Shown here: one piece after another, positions 26,799-36,381 of the stretch
How the letters are laid out: every line of letters begins with the position of its first letter
Numbering within the stretch: the first letter of the stretch is position 1
NCBI RefSeq assembly: GCF_900176415.1
Contig: NZ_FWXO01000003.1
Span: 124,001 to 188,000 of the forward strand
DNA length: 64,000 bases
Direction of reading: 5' to 3'
Source: Cellulophaga tyrosinoxydans
Lineage (GTDB): Bacteria; Bacteroidota; Bacteroidia; Flavobacteriales; Flavobacteriaceae
Made by a program: the position numbers and the translations under genes
The notes under the pieces: generated by a model
Told to the model about the DNA's origin: nothing
What the model saw: the letters and a program-made list of their open reading frames with translations, nothing else
Database searches by the model: none

Positions 26799-27344
26799 TT
26801 ATTTAGAATTTGATGTTAAATGTATCATTGCAAATATGGCATAATTTACCATGTCTTGATAATTAGCATCGATACCTTCACTCACTAGTGTTTTACCTTT
26901 GTTGTCCTCTATTTGCTTAACTCTAAGGAGCTTTTGCAATATTAAATCTGTTAATGAACTTACACGCATATCACGCCAAGCTTCGCCATAATCATGATTT
27001 TTATTCTCCATTAAAGATTTGGTCATTGCCACATGTTTATCAAAAAGTGCTACTGCCTCTTCTGTATTCATATCTGGTTGATCCGCGATACCTTTTTCAA
27101 TCTGGATTAATGCCATAATGGAATAATTGATAATTCCAATAAACTCTGATTGTTCGCCTTCATCTACTTTACGAACCGCATTTTCCTGTAGACTTCGTAT
27201 ACGTTGCGCTTTAATAAATATTTGATCTGTTAACGAAGGTAATCGTAAAATTCGCCATGCACTACCATAGTCCTTCATTTTTTTAGAAAATAAATCTCTA
27301 CATATTTTGACTACTGCATCGTATTGTTCTGATGTTTTCTGCAT
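26799..27344 (-). CDS. DUF1599 domain protein
   Basis: Function unknown; the Pfam family is linked by name to nucleotide modification. The 181 residues contain an internal duplication: 'KKMKDYGSAWRILRLPSLTDQI' in the first half is echoed by 'NKNHDYGEAWRDMRVSSLTDLI' in the second, each with the invariant D-Y-G-x-A-W-R. It is soluble, without signal peptide. First gene of the leftward set that continues with the DoxX-like protein, tpiA, prmA and clpS; divergent from folP over a 105-bp gap. Confidence 0.82.
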   Translation of the reverse strand: MQKTSEQYDAVVKICRDLFSKKMKDYGSAWRILRLPSLTDQIFIKAQRIRSLQENAVRKVDEGEQSEFIGIINYSIMALIQIEKGIADQPDMNTEEAVALFDKHVAMTKSLMENKNHDYGEAWRDMRVSSLTDLILQKLLRVKQIEDNKGKTLVSEGIDANYQDMVNYAIFAMIHLTSNSK

Positions 27345-27449
27345 GTATTATTTGTAATTTGTGTAAATTTCGTTCAAAATTTTTAATTGTTCAAGAATAG
27401 CGCTTTAAACTTGGTCGGTTAACTAAAATCTTAACTAATTAGCATAAAA

Positions 27450-28283
27450 ATGACCATAAACTGCAAAGGAAATCTGATAGATTTAAACACTCCTAAAATA
27501 ATGGGAGTACTAAACCTAACGCCCGACTCCTTTTATGATGGTGGCAAATATAAAAACCAAAAAGAGATTATTACTCAAGTAACGCAAATGATTTCTCAAG
27601 GTGCGACTTTTATAGATATTGGTGCTTACAGTTCTCGCCCAGGTGCTGAACACGTTTCTGAAACTGAAGAATTAAGGAGAATGACACCAATTGTAGCTTT
27701 ATTACAAAAAGAATTCCCTGAAATATTACTATCTATTGACACCTTTAGAAGTAAAGTTGCTGAAGAATGTATTGAATTTGGAGCGGCTCTTATAAATGAT
27801 ATATCAGCTGGTAATCTTGATGTTAATATGATGGAGACCATTGCAAAACATAAGGTGCCCTATATTATGATGCATATGAAAGGTACACCGCAAAATATGC
27901 AGCAAAATTCCCATTACAACAATTTACTTACTGAAGTGATTAACTATTTTTCTGAAAAAATTGAAGCTGCCCGAAGTAAAAAAATAATAGACATTATACT
28001 CGACCCTGGATTTGGTTTTTCTAAAACCACAGCTCAAAATTATGAACTAATGGAAAATCTAAATATATTAAAAAACACCAATAAGCCATTATTGGTTGGG
28101 GTAAGTAGAAAATCTATGATTTACAAAATTTTAGAAACCGATGCGAAAAACGCCTTAAATGGTACAACAGTCTTAAATACCGTTGCATTATTAAAAGGAG
28201 CAAACATACTAAGGGTGCATGATGTAAAAGAAGCGGTAGAATGTGTAAAACTTATTCAGCAATTAAAGACTGTAAATACATAG
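27450..28283 (+). CDS. folP: Dihydropteroate synthase
   Basis: Condenses 6-hydroxymethyl-dihydropterin diphosphate with p-aminobenzoate in folate synthesis. Signatures in 277 residues: 'MGVLNLTPDSFYDGGKY' (18-34), 'GATFIDIGAYSSRPGAE' and 'DIILDPGFGFSKT', plus 'PLLVGVSRKSM'. The start gives a short N-terminal extension before the first signature, as usual in Bacteroidota. Followed 43 bp later by the c-di-AMP cyclase gene on the same strand. Confidence 0.96.
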   Translation: MTINCKGNLIDLNTPKIMGVLNLTPDSFYDGGKYKNQKEIITQVTQMISQGATFIDIGAYSSRPGAEHVSETEELRRMTPIVALLQKEFPEILLSIDTFRSKVAEECIEFGAALINDISAGNLDVNMMETIAKHKVPYIMMHMKGTPQNMQQNSHYNNLLTEVINYFSEKIEAARSKKIIDIILDPGFGFSKTTAQNYELMENLNILKNTNKPLLVGVSRKSMIYKILETDAKNALNGTTVLNTVALLKGANILRVHDVKEAVECVKLIQQLKTVNT

Positions 28284-28326
28284 TTCTAGTTCATCTATTT
28301 TTCCTAATTTTACAAAAACCTTACAC

Positions 28327-29112
28327 TTGGATTTTTTAAATTTTCTAGATTTTAAGATACCTGACATAATCGACATTCTACTTGTCGCGATATTATTATA
28401 TTATGTGTACAAACTGGTTAGAGGAACGGTTGCCATCAATATATTTATTGGTATTGTAATTGTCTGGGGGTTTTGGAAACTTACAGAACTACTAGACATG
28501 AGAATGATTAGTAGTATTCTTGGTGGTTTTATGCAGGTTGGATTAATTGCATTAATAATTGTATTCCAACAAGAAATTCGAAAATTTCTATTAATGATTG
28601 GTTCCACCAATTTTTCGAATAAAAAAAGCTTTATAAAACATTTTAAATTTTTAAAGCAAGAGGCATCCGCTATTGGCACAGACATTAATTCCATATTAAG
28701 TGCCTGTGAAAGAATGAGCGCATCAAAAACAGGCGCTATTTTAATTATCAAAAGAAACAACTCTTTGGATTTTGTAAAATCTACTGGCGATAAAATGCAT
28801 ATTGAAATTACGCAACCCATTATTGAAAGTATTTTTTATAAAAATAGCCCATTGCATGATGGTGCTGCAATAATAGAAAACAACTATATTGTGGCAACAA
28901 GAGTTATATTGCCGGTTTCTAATGAAAGAACAATTCCATTACGATTTGGCTTAAGACATAGAGCAGCCGTAGGAATTACTGAAAAAACTGATGCATTAGC
29001 GCTAGTTGTAAGTGAAGAAACAGGAACAATAACCTATATTAAAAACGGTGAATTTGTTCTCTATAAAGACATGATAGAGTTATCTAATATTATAAAAGAA
29101 GACCTTTTATAA
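28327..29112 (+). CDS. cdaA: Diadenylate cyclase (CdaA type), TTG start
   Basis: Membrane-bound synthesis of c-di-AMP from two ATP. The reading frame begins with TTG at 28327 and yields 261 residues. Three N-terminal transmembrane segments (about 10-100) precede the DAC catalytic domain, which has the two diagnostic motifs 'LHDGAAII' (D-G-A) and 'LRHRAAVG' (R-H-R). This layout is CdaA/DacA rather than DisA. folP-cdaA adjacency is common in Flavobacteria; no YbbR-like regulator gene (CdaR) follows here. Confidence 0.94.
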   Translation: MDFLNFLDFKIPDIIDILLVAILLYYVYKLVRGTVAINIFIGIVIVWGFWKLTELLDMRMISSILGGFMQVGLIALIIVFQQEIRKFLLMIGSTNFSNKKSFIKHFKFLKQEASAIGTDINSILSACERMSASKTGAILIIKRNNSLDFVKSTGDKMHIEITQPIIESIFYKNSPLHDGAAIIENNYIVATRVILPVSNERTIPLRFGLRHRAAVGITEKTDALALVVSEETGTITYIKNGEFVLYKDMIELSNIIKEDLL

Positions 29113-29138
29113 ACCAACCAACTAAACTACCACTAACC

Positions 29139-29957
29139 ATGGAATGTAAAAATTGCAATCTTGCTTTGCGCACTGATTATTCCTATTGTTCTAATTGTGG
29201 CGCCAAAGTAATAAGAAACCGTATTACCATAAAAAATCTTTGGTATGATTTTACAGAGCGTTTTTTTAATCTAGACAATACTTTTCTCTTAACTTTTAAA
29301 CACTTATTCACGAAGCCCGAAGCTGTTATTGGAGGCTATATAAATGGCGTTCGGAAAAAGTATATGAATCCCGTTTCCTATTTTACTATTGCTGTTTTTT
29401 TAGGAGGAATATTATACTTTATAATTCAAAAATTCTTTCCAGATGCAATGAATTATCAGTTTGAACAAATGACCATAAATAACTCAGATCCTTCACAAAA
29501 ATTTGGAATGGAATTTGGCAAACAATTTCAAAATCTCTCGATGGAGTATCAAAGCATATTTTATATTGCTATGCTTCCATTTTTGTCCTTGATCTCTAGA
29601 ATAGTCTTTTACAATAAGAAACAGTTTAATTTAAGCGAACACTTTGTAATCAACATTTACGCATACGCACACATGTCGATTACTGTAAATAGTTTATACA
29701 TACTAAGCGTATGGAATAGTCAGTTATTCTATTATATTGCAATGATCAATTCATTTACTTTATTACTATACTTCTCTTATGTATATAAAAAAGTTTTTAA
29801 ATTAAACTGGAAACAACTTATCTTAAAACTACTACTTTTTGTTTTAATATTTGGAATCCTATTCTTTATAATAATGATCTTAACAGGAATATACTTAGCA
29901 TTTTTTACGGATACATTTAAACACTTAAAAGAAGCACAGGCAATGCTTATGTACTAA
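29139..29957 (+). CDS. DUF3667-type membrane protein with zinc ribbon
   Basis: Unknown function. The N-terminus is a zinc ribbon (CKNC at 3-6 and CSNC at 17-20). Next is the conserved 'RFFNLDNTFLLTFKHLFTKPEAVIGGYINGVRKKYMNPVSYF' block typical of DUF3667, followed by four or five transmembrane segments to residue 260. It follows cdaA by 26 bp and could be co-transcribed. Its stop codon overlaps the stop of the convergent ABC transporter gene by 4 bp. Confidence 0.8.
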   Translation: MECKNCNLALRTDYSYCSNCGAKVIRNRITIKNLWYDFTERFFNLDNTFLLTFKHLFTKPEAVIGGYINGVRKKYMNPVSYFTIAVFLGGILYFIIQKFFPDAMNYQFEQMTINNSDPSQKFGMEFGKQFQNLSMEYQSIFYIAMLPFLSLISRIVFYNKKQFNLSEHFVINIYAYAHMSITVNSLYILSVWNSQLFYYIAMINSFTLLLYFSYVYKKVFKLNWKQLILKLLLFVLIFGILFFIIMILTGIYLAFFTDTFKHLKEAQAMLMY

Positions 29958-31720
29958 GCTACCTCCTCAGCAGAAAACTGAGCTTCATATAAACTGCTAT
30001 AATAACCACCATTTTTAAGCAACTGTTTGTGGGTACCGATCTCAACTATTTTACCTGCATCCATTACAATAATTTTATCAGCCTTTTTAATGGTTGCTAA
30101 ACGGTGAGCAATTATTATTGATGTTCTCCCTTCTGTAATTTTATCGGTGGCTTTCTGTATTAATTGTTCTGAATAGGTATCTACAGAAGATGTTGCTTCA
30201 TCTAAAACCAAAATACTTGGGTTACTTACATATGCCCTCAAGAATGCTATTAACTGTCTTTGACCACTAGACAGCATAGTTCCGCGCTCTTTAACATTAT
30301 AATCGTACCCATTAGGGAGACTAGTAATAAATTCATGAACCCCTATTTGCTTGGCAGCAGCTTCAATTTGTGCTATAGTTACATTTTCATCTTTCAATGA
30401 AATATTATTTGCAATCGTATCAGCAAATAAGAATACATCTTGTAAAACCACTGCAATTTTGGATCGCAATGCGCTTAACTTAAAATCTTTAACATCAATT
30501 CCATCAACACTAATTACACCAGAATTAATTTCATAGAATCTATTTAATAAATTTATTATTGTAGATTTTCCTGCTCCAGTTGCGCCAACAATGGCGACAG
30601 TTTCACCCACATTTACTTTAAAAGAAATACCATGAAGCACTTCCTCATTTTCTAAATAACCGAATCTAACGTTAGAAAATTCAATGGCACCTTTTACATC
30701 TACGTTTTCAATGGTACCTGAATCTTCAATCTGACTTTCGGTATCTAAAATTTTAAAAACTCGATTAGCAGCAACCATACCCATTTGCAATGTATTGAAT
30801 TTATCTGCTATTTGACGTAAGGGTCTAAAAAGCATATCAGACAGTAATATAAATGCGAAAATAGATCCGTATTCGTTTGGACCAACATTGGCAATATTCA
30901 ACAAGCCGCCATACCAAACAATTAACCCTATAGCGATTGAGGATACTATCTCTGCAATTGGAAAAAATATAGAGTTATACCAAACCGTTTTTAACCAAGC
31001 ATTTTGATGTTTTTCGTTGATTTTGCGAAATTTTTCCTTCTCTATTTCTTCGCGATTAAATAATTGTACAATTTTCATTCCAGTGATACGCTCCTGAACA
31101 AAGGAATTAAGATTAGACACTTCTGCCCTTACTTCGGTAAAAGCAACTTTCATTGCCTTTTGAAATAATCGAGTAGCATAGGCAATAATAGGCATTAGTA
31201 TAAAAACTAAAAGAGCTAATCGCCAACTCTGATAAAGCATTACTCCTGCAACAACAACCATTTTCAACAAATCGGCGACGATCACAAAAAAACCTTGACT
31301 AAAAATTTCGCCAATACGTTGCATATCAGCAACTGCTCTGGTCACTAAAACACCAATTGAAGAGGTATCAAAATACTTCATTTTAAAACCCAGCATTTTA
31401 GAAAACAATGCAATTCTTATATCTTTTATTACCGATTCTCCCAACCAGTTGGCATAATAATTAAACCCAAGTTGACTTATAACTTGCCCCAAAAGCACTA
31501 ATATCATTGCAATGGTTAAATTCAATAGCTTATTCGCATCTTTTAAAGTAATAGCTTCATCTACAATATTACCAACAATAATAGCTGTCATTACCGCAAA
31601 ACCTGATAATAATATTGCAGCAATGGCAACACCGTAAAATGTAATACGATAAGGTTTGGTATAATCTACCAAACGCTTAAATAATGCAATATCAAAAGCT
31701 TTTCCTGATGTTTTATCCAT
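29954..31720 (-). CDS. ABC exporter, fused permease and ATPase (MsbA/multidrug type)
   Basis: Half-transporter expected to act as a homodimer in the inner membrane, exporting a lipid or drug. Six transmembrane helices (about 25-320) precede an intact nucleotide-binding domain: Walker A 'GATGAGKST', signature 'LSSGQRQ', Walker B 'ILVLDEATSSVD' and switch His in 'IIAHRLAT'. The 588 residues are the normal length. The start overlaps the end of truA by 8 bp, indicating translational coupling. Substrate is unknown. Confidence 0.9.
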   Translation of the reverse strand: MDKTSGKAFDIALFKRLVDYTKPYRITFYGVAIAAILLSGFAVMTAIIVGNIVDEAITLKDANKLLNLTIAMILVLLGQVISQLGFNYYANWLGESVIKDIRIALFSKMLGFKMKYFDTSSIGVLVTRAVADMQRIGEIFSQGFFVIVADLLKMVVVAGVMLYQSWRLALLVFILMPIIAYATRLFQKAMKVAFTEVRAEVSNLNSFVQERITGMKIVQLFNREEIEKEKFRKINEKHQNAWLKTVWYNSIFFPIAEIVSSIAIGLIVWYGGLLNIANVGPNEYGSIFAFILLSDMLFRPLRQIADKFNTLQMGMVAANRVFKILDTESQIEDSGTIENVDVKGAIEFSNVRFGYLENEEVLHGISFKVNVGETVAIVGATGAGKSTIINLLNRFYEINSGVISVDGIDVKDFKLSALRSKIAVVLQDVFLFADTIANNISLKDENVTIAQIEAAAKQIGVHEFITSLPNGYDYNVKERGTMLSSGQRQLIAFLRAYVSNPSILVLDEATSSVDTYSEQLIQKATDKITEGRTSIIIAHRLATIKKADKIIVMDAGKIVEIGTHKQLLKNGGYYSSLYEAQFSAEEVA

Positions 31721-32465
31721 GTGTTTTTACAATATTTTGTGGGTACAAAACCTTTGTCAAATATAAGCCTTTTGCTGGTGCCGAAGCACCTGCATTACGC
31801 CTATCCTTACTTTTTAATATAGCTTTAACAGTGCCTAAATCCATTTTACCTAATCCTACTTCAAGAAGCGTACCTACTATAGCACGAACCATATTTCTTA
31901 AAAACCTATCAGCGGTAATTTTAAATACCAGCACATCATTAACATATTCCCAATGCGCCTCTTTAATATCGCATAAAAACGTGTTTACATCTGTATTGCT
32001 TTTAGAAAAACATTCAAAATCTTTACAGTCTAACAGCAATTTTGCTGCCTCATTCATTTTATCAATAGCTAACGGATATTTAACTAAATAAGCCTGTTGG
32101 GCATAAAATGGATTTTTTTTCTGTACTATCCAATATTCATATGTTCTAGAAACAGCATCGAACCTAGCATGTGCTTCATCTGCAACTTGAAAAACATTCT
32201 CTACCGCAATATCTTTAGGCAAAAAGGCATTCAGTCTAAAAACTAAATTATGGGTATCTTCAATTTCGGTAAAATCAAAATGTGCATACATTTGTTTTGC
32301 ATGCACGCCTGCATCTGTTCTACCAGCACCCATAACATCTATAGTCTTACCTAAAATTTTTGATAACGCATCTTCTAATACCTCTTGTACAGTAATCGCA
32401 TTTGGTTGTTTTTGCCAACCGTGATAATGCTTACCGAAGTAAGAAAAACAGATAAAATATCTCAA
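31713..32465 (-). CDS. truA: tRNA pseudouridine(38-40) synthase
   Basis: Converts uridines 38-40 of the tRNA anticodon arm to pseudouridine. The 250 residues carry the catalytic Asp in 'GAGRTDAGVHA', the N-terminal 'FSYFGKHYHGWQKQPN' and 'RFLRNMVRAIVGTLLEVG' near the C-terminus. It has its own predicted promoter and overlaps the downstream ABC exporter gene by 8 bp. Confidence 0.96.
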   Translation of the reverse strand: MRYFICFSYFGKHYHGWQKQPNAITVQEVLEDALSKILGKTIDVMGAGRTDAGVHAKQMYAHFDFTEIEDTHNLVFRLNAFLPKDIAVENVFQVADEAHARFDAVSRTYEYWIVQKKNPFYAQQAYLVKYPLAIDKMNEAAKLLLDCKDFECFSKSNTDVNTFLCDIKEAHWEYVNDVLVFKITADRFLRNMVRAIVGTLLEVGLGKMDLGTVKAILKSKDRRNAGASAPAKGLYLTKVLYPQNIVKTHG

Positions 32466-32475
32466 TCGAATATGT

Positions 32476-32483
32476 TATTTTTG
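32476..32483 (+). promoter_or_regulatory. Possible promoter of the phosphoesterase gene
   Basis: TATTTTTG matches TAnnTTTG on the plus strand. It lies 118 bp before the phosphoesterase ATG and just inside the truA promoter region, so a long leader would result. Confidence 0.3.
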
Positions 32484-32490
32484 TTAGCGA

Positions 32491-32498
32491 CAAAAGTA
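32491..32498 (-). promoter_or_regulatory. Promoter (-7) of truA
   Basis: Minus-strand TACTTTTG matches TAnnTTTG, 26 bp upstream of the truA ATG. No TTG is visible at -33. Confidence 0.5.
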
Positions 32499-32600
32499 CT
32501 AAAGAAAAGCGATATAACTTTTTCTGATGTTTTACATTTTCACTCCAATTATAAAATTACAAATTGCTTTTTTAATTGACTTTTTAACAAACACTATTAA

Positions 32601-33098
32601 ATGACTCGAATACTTTTACTTTCTGACACGCATAGCCATTTGGATGACACTATTTTAAAATATGCGAAAAAAGCCGATGAAATATGGCATGCAGGTGATA
32701 TAGGATCTTTAGAAGTTACTGATACACTTAAAAAAATAAAACCTTTGAAAGCTGTTTACGGTAATATAGATGATCATAAAGCGCAGTTAGAATTTCCTTT
32801 AGATTACAGGTTTATGTGTGAAAAAGTAGCGGTATGGATCACACATATTGGCGGATACCCCAACAAATACAATACTAGAATTAGGGAAGAAATCAAACAC
32901 AATCCACCAAAACTATTCATAAGTGGACACTCACATATTTTAAAAGTAATGTGGGATAAAAAACTAAATTTATTACACATGAATCCTGGTGCTTGTGGAA
33001 CACATGGTTTTCATCAAGCACGCACCATGTTACAGTTTGTAATTGATGATGAAAACATAAAAGATTTAGAAATAATAGAACTTGGCAAAAGAGGTTAA
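32601..33098 (+). CDS. YfcE/MJ0936-type metallophosphoesterase
   Basis: Small cytoplasmic phosphodiesterase of the calcineurin-like fold, cleaving simple phosphodiesters in vitro in the family; the natural substrate is unclear. In 165 residues the metal-binding motifs are complete: 'LLLSDTHSH' (D-x-H), 'WHAGDIGS' (G-D), 'VYGNIDDH' (G-N-x-D), and 'FISGHSHI' (G-H-x-H). Convergent with the DUF4293 gene, with a shared hairpin between. Confidence 0.88.
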   Translation: MTRILLLSDTHSHLDDTILKYAKKADEIWHAGDIGSLEVTDTLKKIKPLKAVYGNIDDHKAQLEFPLDYRFMCEKVAVWITHIGGYPNKYNTRIREEIKHNPPKLFISGHSHILKVMWDKKLNLLHMNPGACGTHGFHQARTMLQFVIDDENIKDLEIIELGKRG

Positions 33099-33103
33099 AT
33101 AAA

Positions 33104-33127
33104 AAACCCGGGCACTACCCCGGGTTT
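33104..33127. terminator. Terminator between the phosphoesterase and DUF4293 genes
   Basis: GC-rich stem AAACCCGGG / CCCGGGTTT with a 6-base loop. The minus strand has six T directly after the stem, so it best serves the DUF4293 gene; for the plus strand the T-run is short. Confidence 0.75.
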
Positions 33128-33156
33128 GACGCACTAATACTACTAAGATGTTAGGC

Positions 33157-33567
33157 TTAACGTAAGCGATCAGCAGATTTTACAAGATCCTCATCCTTTC
33201 TAATTGCCTTGTTGGCCAAGACTAAAAAAACGATAGAAAAAATAGGAATCAGCATCCCAATACCCTTCTCAGAAACCGAAATTTCTCCAGATAAATTTAG
33301 TGATCGATAAACGAAAAATCCTAGTAAAAAAAGGTTCAATATCATATTCAATCTGTTCACAACAAATTGGTTTTGTCTTTTCTTGTATAAGAATATCGCT
33401 ATAAATGCTAATACTGCAGAAATAAAAAATGCTCCCGATATTAAAATATCATGCTGAGCAAATATTTCCTTACCATTTTCATCTGACCATAGGTTAACCC
33501 AAAACGGTAAAACAGCGGTTAATAGTATAACCACAAGCAAATATATAGACTGTATTCTCTGAATCAT
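33157..33567 (-). CDS. DUF4293 family membrane protein
   Basis: Uncharacterised inner-membrane protein of 136 residues, conserved near rho in Flavobacteria. Four hydrophobic segments: 'IYLLVVILLTAVLPFWV', 'ILISGAFFISAVLAFIAIF', 'MILNLFLLGFFVYRSL' and 'IGMLIPIFSIVFLVLANKAI'. The N-terminal 'MIQRIQSIYLL' is typical of the family. It is divergent from rho. No function is known. Confidence 0.8.
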   Translation of the reverse strand: MIQRIQSIYLLVVILLTAVLPFWVNLWSDENGKEIFAQHDILISGAFFISAVLAFIAIFLYKKRQNQFVVNRLNMILNLFLLGFFVYRSLNLSGEISVSEKGIGMLIPIFSIVFLVLANKAIRKDEDLVKSADRLR

Positions 33568-33758
33568 TCGTTAAAAACTTAATTCTAGCTGCAAAATAAC
33601 TGTCTTTTTAAGAAATATCAATGAAATATTGAAAATAATTTGTAATATTGTCGTGTAATAGTAGATTACTTACCATTTACTCGGATATCAAGTCCAATAA
33701 ATATCTAGACTTAAATACACTTCAATTTTTTAGAGACGTATAATTTATACAACAATTA

Positions 33759-35459
33759 ATGTTTGAGATTTCAGATTTAAAATCAAAAAAGCTTCCTGAG
33801 CTTCAGGAAATTGCTGATGGCCTAAAGGTTCCAAAGTACAAAACCTTAAAAAAACTTGACCTTGTTTATCAAATTTTAGATGTTCAGGCTGCCAACCCAA
33901 AAGTTGTTCAAGAGGCGATTAAGAAAACTGCGCCAGAAACCAAAGAACCAACTAGCGAACGCGCACCAAGACCTAAAAAACCTAGAATTGCTTCTAATAC
34001 GAACAAGTCCGATGGAAAAACAGAAAAATCCAACGAACCCAAAGTAAATAAGCCAAATCCTAGACCTGCAGTTGCCAAAGAGAGTACTCAGAATTCTGAG
34101 GAGGCAAAAACAGTGGAGAATACAAAAAATACCCCTACTCCTCACCCAAAAAACCCGAATCAAAAGCATGCTAAAAAGGATTTTCAAAAGAAAACTCCTG
34201 TACATAGCAATCAAAATAACCCAAATCAAAATCAGAGTAATAACAATCCTAATCAAAATAAGCCTAATCCGCGTCAGAAACAGGAGAAAAATAACAACTT
34301 TGATAAGGATTTAAAAAACAGATATAAAGAACCAGAATACGAGTTTGATAGCATAATAGCTAGTGAAGGCGTACTGGATATCATGCAAGATGGTTATGGT
34401 TTTTTACGCTCATCTGATTATAACTATTTGTCTTCACCAGATGATATTTATGTTTCTCAATCTCAAATTAGATTGTTTGGTTTAAAAACTGGTGATACTG
34501 TGTTAGGAAATGTACGCCCTCCAAAAGAAGGCGAAAAATACTTTCCACTTATTAAAGTAAATAAAATTAATGGCTTAGACCCTCAAGTAGTTCGTGATAG
34601 AGTTGCTTTTGAGCATTTAACACCGTTATTCCCTCAGGAAAAATTTAATTTATCTGATCGTCAGAGTTCTATATCAACTCGTATTATTGATTTGTTCTCT
34701 CCAATTGGTAAAGGGCAAAGAGGTATGATTGTTGCGCAGCCTAAAACTGGTAAAACCATGCTTTTGAAAGATATTGCAAATGGTATTGCGGCCAATCACC
34801 CAGAAGTTTATCAAATTATATTACTTATTGACGAAAGACCTGAAGAGGTAACCGATATGCAACGGAATGTTCGTGGCGAGGTTGTAGCTTCAACTTTCGA
34901 TAAAGAAGCTACAGAACACGTACGCGTTGCAAATATTGTATTAGAAAAAGCAAAGCGTTTAGTTGAATGTGGACACGATGTAGTAATTCTTTTAGATTCA
35001 ATCACACGTTTAGCAAGAGCTTATAACACTGTACAACCAGCCTCTGGAAAAGTATTAAGTGGTGGTGTTGATGCAAATGCATTACACAAACCAAAACGTT
35101 TCTTTGGTGCAGCTCGTAACATTGAAGGTGGCGGATCATTATCTATTATAGCGACAGCGTTAACAGAGACTGGATCTAAAATGGACGAAGTTATTTTTGA
35201 AGAGTTCAAAGGTACTGGTAACATGGAACTACAATTGGATCGTAAAATATCTAATAGAAGAATTTTCCCTGCAATTGACCTTACTTCATCAAGCACCCGT
35301 AGAGATGATCTTTTACTTGACGAAGCAACGATACAACGTATGTGGATTATGCGTAAATATTTAGCAGATATGAATCCTGTTGAAGCAATGGAGTTTATTG
35401 AGCAGCGCATTAAGCAAACTAAAAATAACGAAGAGTTTTTAATGACCATGAGTCAATAA
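33759..35459 (+). CDS. rho: Transcription termination factor Rho with long disordered insertion
   Basis: RNA-dependent hexameric ATPase that ends transcription. The N-terminal helical domain (1-47) is followed by about 145 residues of Asn/Lys/Pro/Gln-rich low-complexity sequence (about 48-192). Then come the RNA-binding cold-shock-like domain ('[16 protein letters not shown]') and the RecA-like motor with Walker A 'AQPKTGKT', Walker B '[16 protein letters not shown]' and Q-loop 'GGVDAN' regions. Such insertions are known in Bacteroidota Rho; in Bacteroides thetaiotaomicron the disordered region drives condensate formation. Total 566 residues against about 419 in E. coli. A strong terminator follows. 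Confidence 0.97.
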   Translation: MFEISDLKSKKLPELQEIADGLKVPKYKTLKKLDLVYQILDVQAANPKVVQEAIKKTAPETKEPTSERAPRPKKPRIASNTNKSDGKTEKSNEPKVNKPNPRPAVAKESTQNSEEAKTVENTKNTPTPHPKNPNQKHAKKDFQKKTPVHSNQNNPNQNQSNNNPNQNKPNPRQKQEKNNNFDKDLKNRYKEPEYEFDSIIASEGVLDIMQDGYGFLRSSDYNYLSSPDDIYVSQSQIRLFGLKTGDTVLGNVRPPKEGEKYFPLIKVNKINGLDPQVVRDRVAFEHLTPLFPQEKFNLSDRQSSISTRIIDLFSPIGKGQRGMIVAQPKTGKTMLLKDIANGIAANHPEVYQIILLIDERPEEVTDMQRNVRGEVVASTFDKEATEHVRVANIVLEKAKRLVECGHDVVILLDSITRLARAYNTVQPASGKVLSGGVDANALHKPKRFFGAARNIEGGGSLSIIATALTETGSKMDEVIFEEFKGTGNMELQLDRKISNRRIFPAIDLTSSSTRRDDLLLDEATIQRMWIMRKYLADMNPVEAMEFIEQRIKQTKNNEEFLMTMSQ

Positions 35460-35483
35460 GCACCTCTTTAGGTTAACATATCA

Positions 35484-35516
35484 AAACCCAATGATTTTAT
35501 CATTGGGTTTTTTAGC
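35484..35516 (+). terminator. Rho-independent terminator after rho
   Basis: Twelve-bp stem AAACCCAATGAT / ATCATTGGGTTT with a 3-base loop, followed by a T-run, 24 bp after the rho stop codon. Confidence 0.85.
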
Positions 35517-35693
35517 ACCCAGACTTTACTAAATATTATTATAATCAACCAGATTGAGAAAAAGTCAAAAGCCTGTTGATAATTTAATTTATTCATTTTT
35601 TTCAGATATATTTACACAACAGTACATTCAAGTTCCCCAAAAATATTTAGAGTAATAGTTATTTAGTTTTTAATCTTAAAAAATTACAATATC

Positions 35694-36362
35694 ATGAAAA
35701 TCAAAATTATTTTTGGAGTTATTGCATTATCAAGCACCATTTTTATAAGCTGCAATGACCAAAAAAAATCTCCAGAACCTTTAGAGCCAGTTAAAGTAAA
35801 ACCTCCTAAACAAATCATTTTAATAAACGAAGCAAAAAGTGTTTACGATAATTACACCAAGAAAAGGGCTGAATTAATTGAAAACACTGAAGCTCCATTA
35901 GAAGATGGGTCAAGATTTATTGCTTCAAGATTTGGCGATTATTCTATAGAGGATATGAAAAATTACATTGCTTATGTTGAACAAGAAGCAAAAGAAGCAG
36001 GAGTTAAAGTAGAAACTTTGCGGTTTTATTTTTCTACGTATCCTGATAAGAAAGAATTTCCAGACAGGGAAAAAATTGAACACCCTCGGCAGAATTCTTT
36101 TTTTATAGTACCAACTATTAAAAAGGATTCTATAAACTATGCTTTTTACATTAAAAATTTAGGTGATGGCAAAAAAGAGGCCGCGTTAATTCGTGATTAC
36201 CCTGGCATTATGGATAACAAAATTGGTAGTTCTAATACATCCAATAAATCTTACGCTTCAATAGTGCCAAATTTCAATTTAAACGCATATAGTGATGATG
36301 AGAGTTTAATTATGAATAAAACAACCATGGGGCCACCACCCTACAGGCCAGATTTTAATTGA
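35694..36362 (+). CDS. Hypothetical lipoprotein
   Basis: Not recognised. The lipobox 'STIFISC' places the lipidated Cys at 20, followed by a Lys/Pro-rich linker. The rest (222 residues in all) is soluble and charged, with 'DYSIEDMKNYIAYVEQEAKEAGVKVETLRFYFSTYPDKKEF' and a Pro-rich end 'MGPPPYRPDFN'. Nineteen bp separate it from the next membrane-protein gene, so it may form a unit with the two paralogous membrane proteins that follow. Preceded by the rho terminator. Confidence 0.7.
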   Translation: MKIKIIFGVIALSSTIFISCNDQKKSPEPLEPVKVKPPKQIILINEAKSVYDNYTKKRAELIENTEAPLEDGSRFIASRFGDYSIEDMKNYIAYVEQEAKEAGVKVETLRFYFSTYPDKKEFPDREKIEHPRQNSFFIVPTIKKDSINYAFYIKNLGDGKKEAALIRDYPGIMDNKIGSSNTSNKSYASIVPNFNLNAYSDDESLIMNKTTMGPPPYRPDFN

Positions 36363-36381
36363 TTTGAATAAATAATATGTT

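Noticed and set aside
31684-32091. 135-codon frame antisense to truA
   Set aside because: Opposite the intact truA frame; composition only.
33876-34256. 126-codon frame antisense to the Rho insertion
   Set aside because: The low-complexity Asn/Lys/Pro codons of Rho leave the opposite strand open; the Ile/Leu/Arg-rich product looks artificial.
35021-35449. 142-codon frame antisense to the 3' half of rho
   Set aside because: Covers the conserved Rho motor domain, which is certain; antisense frame is a shadow.
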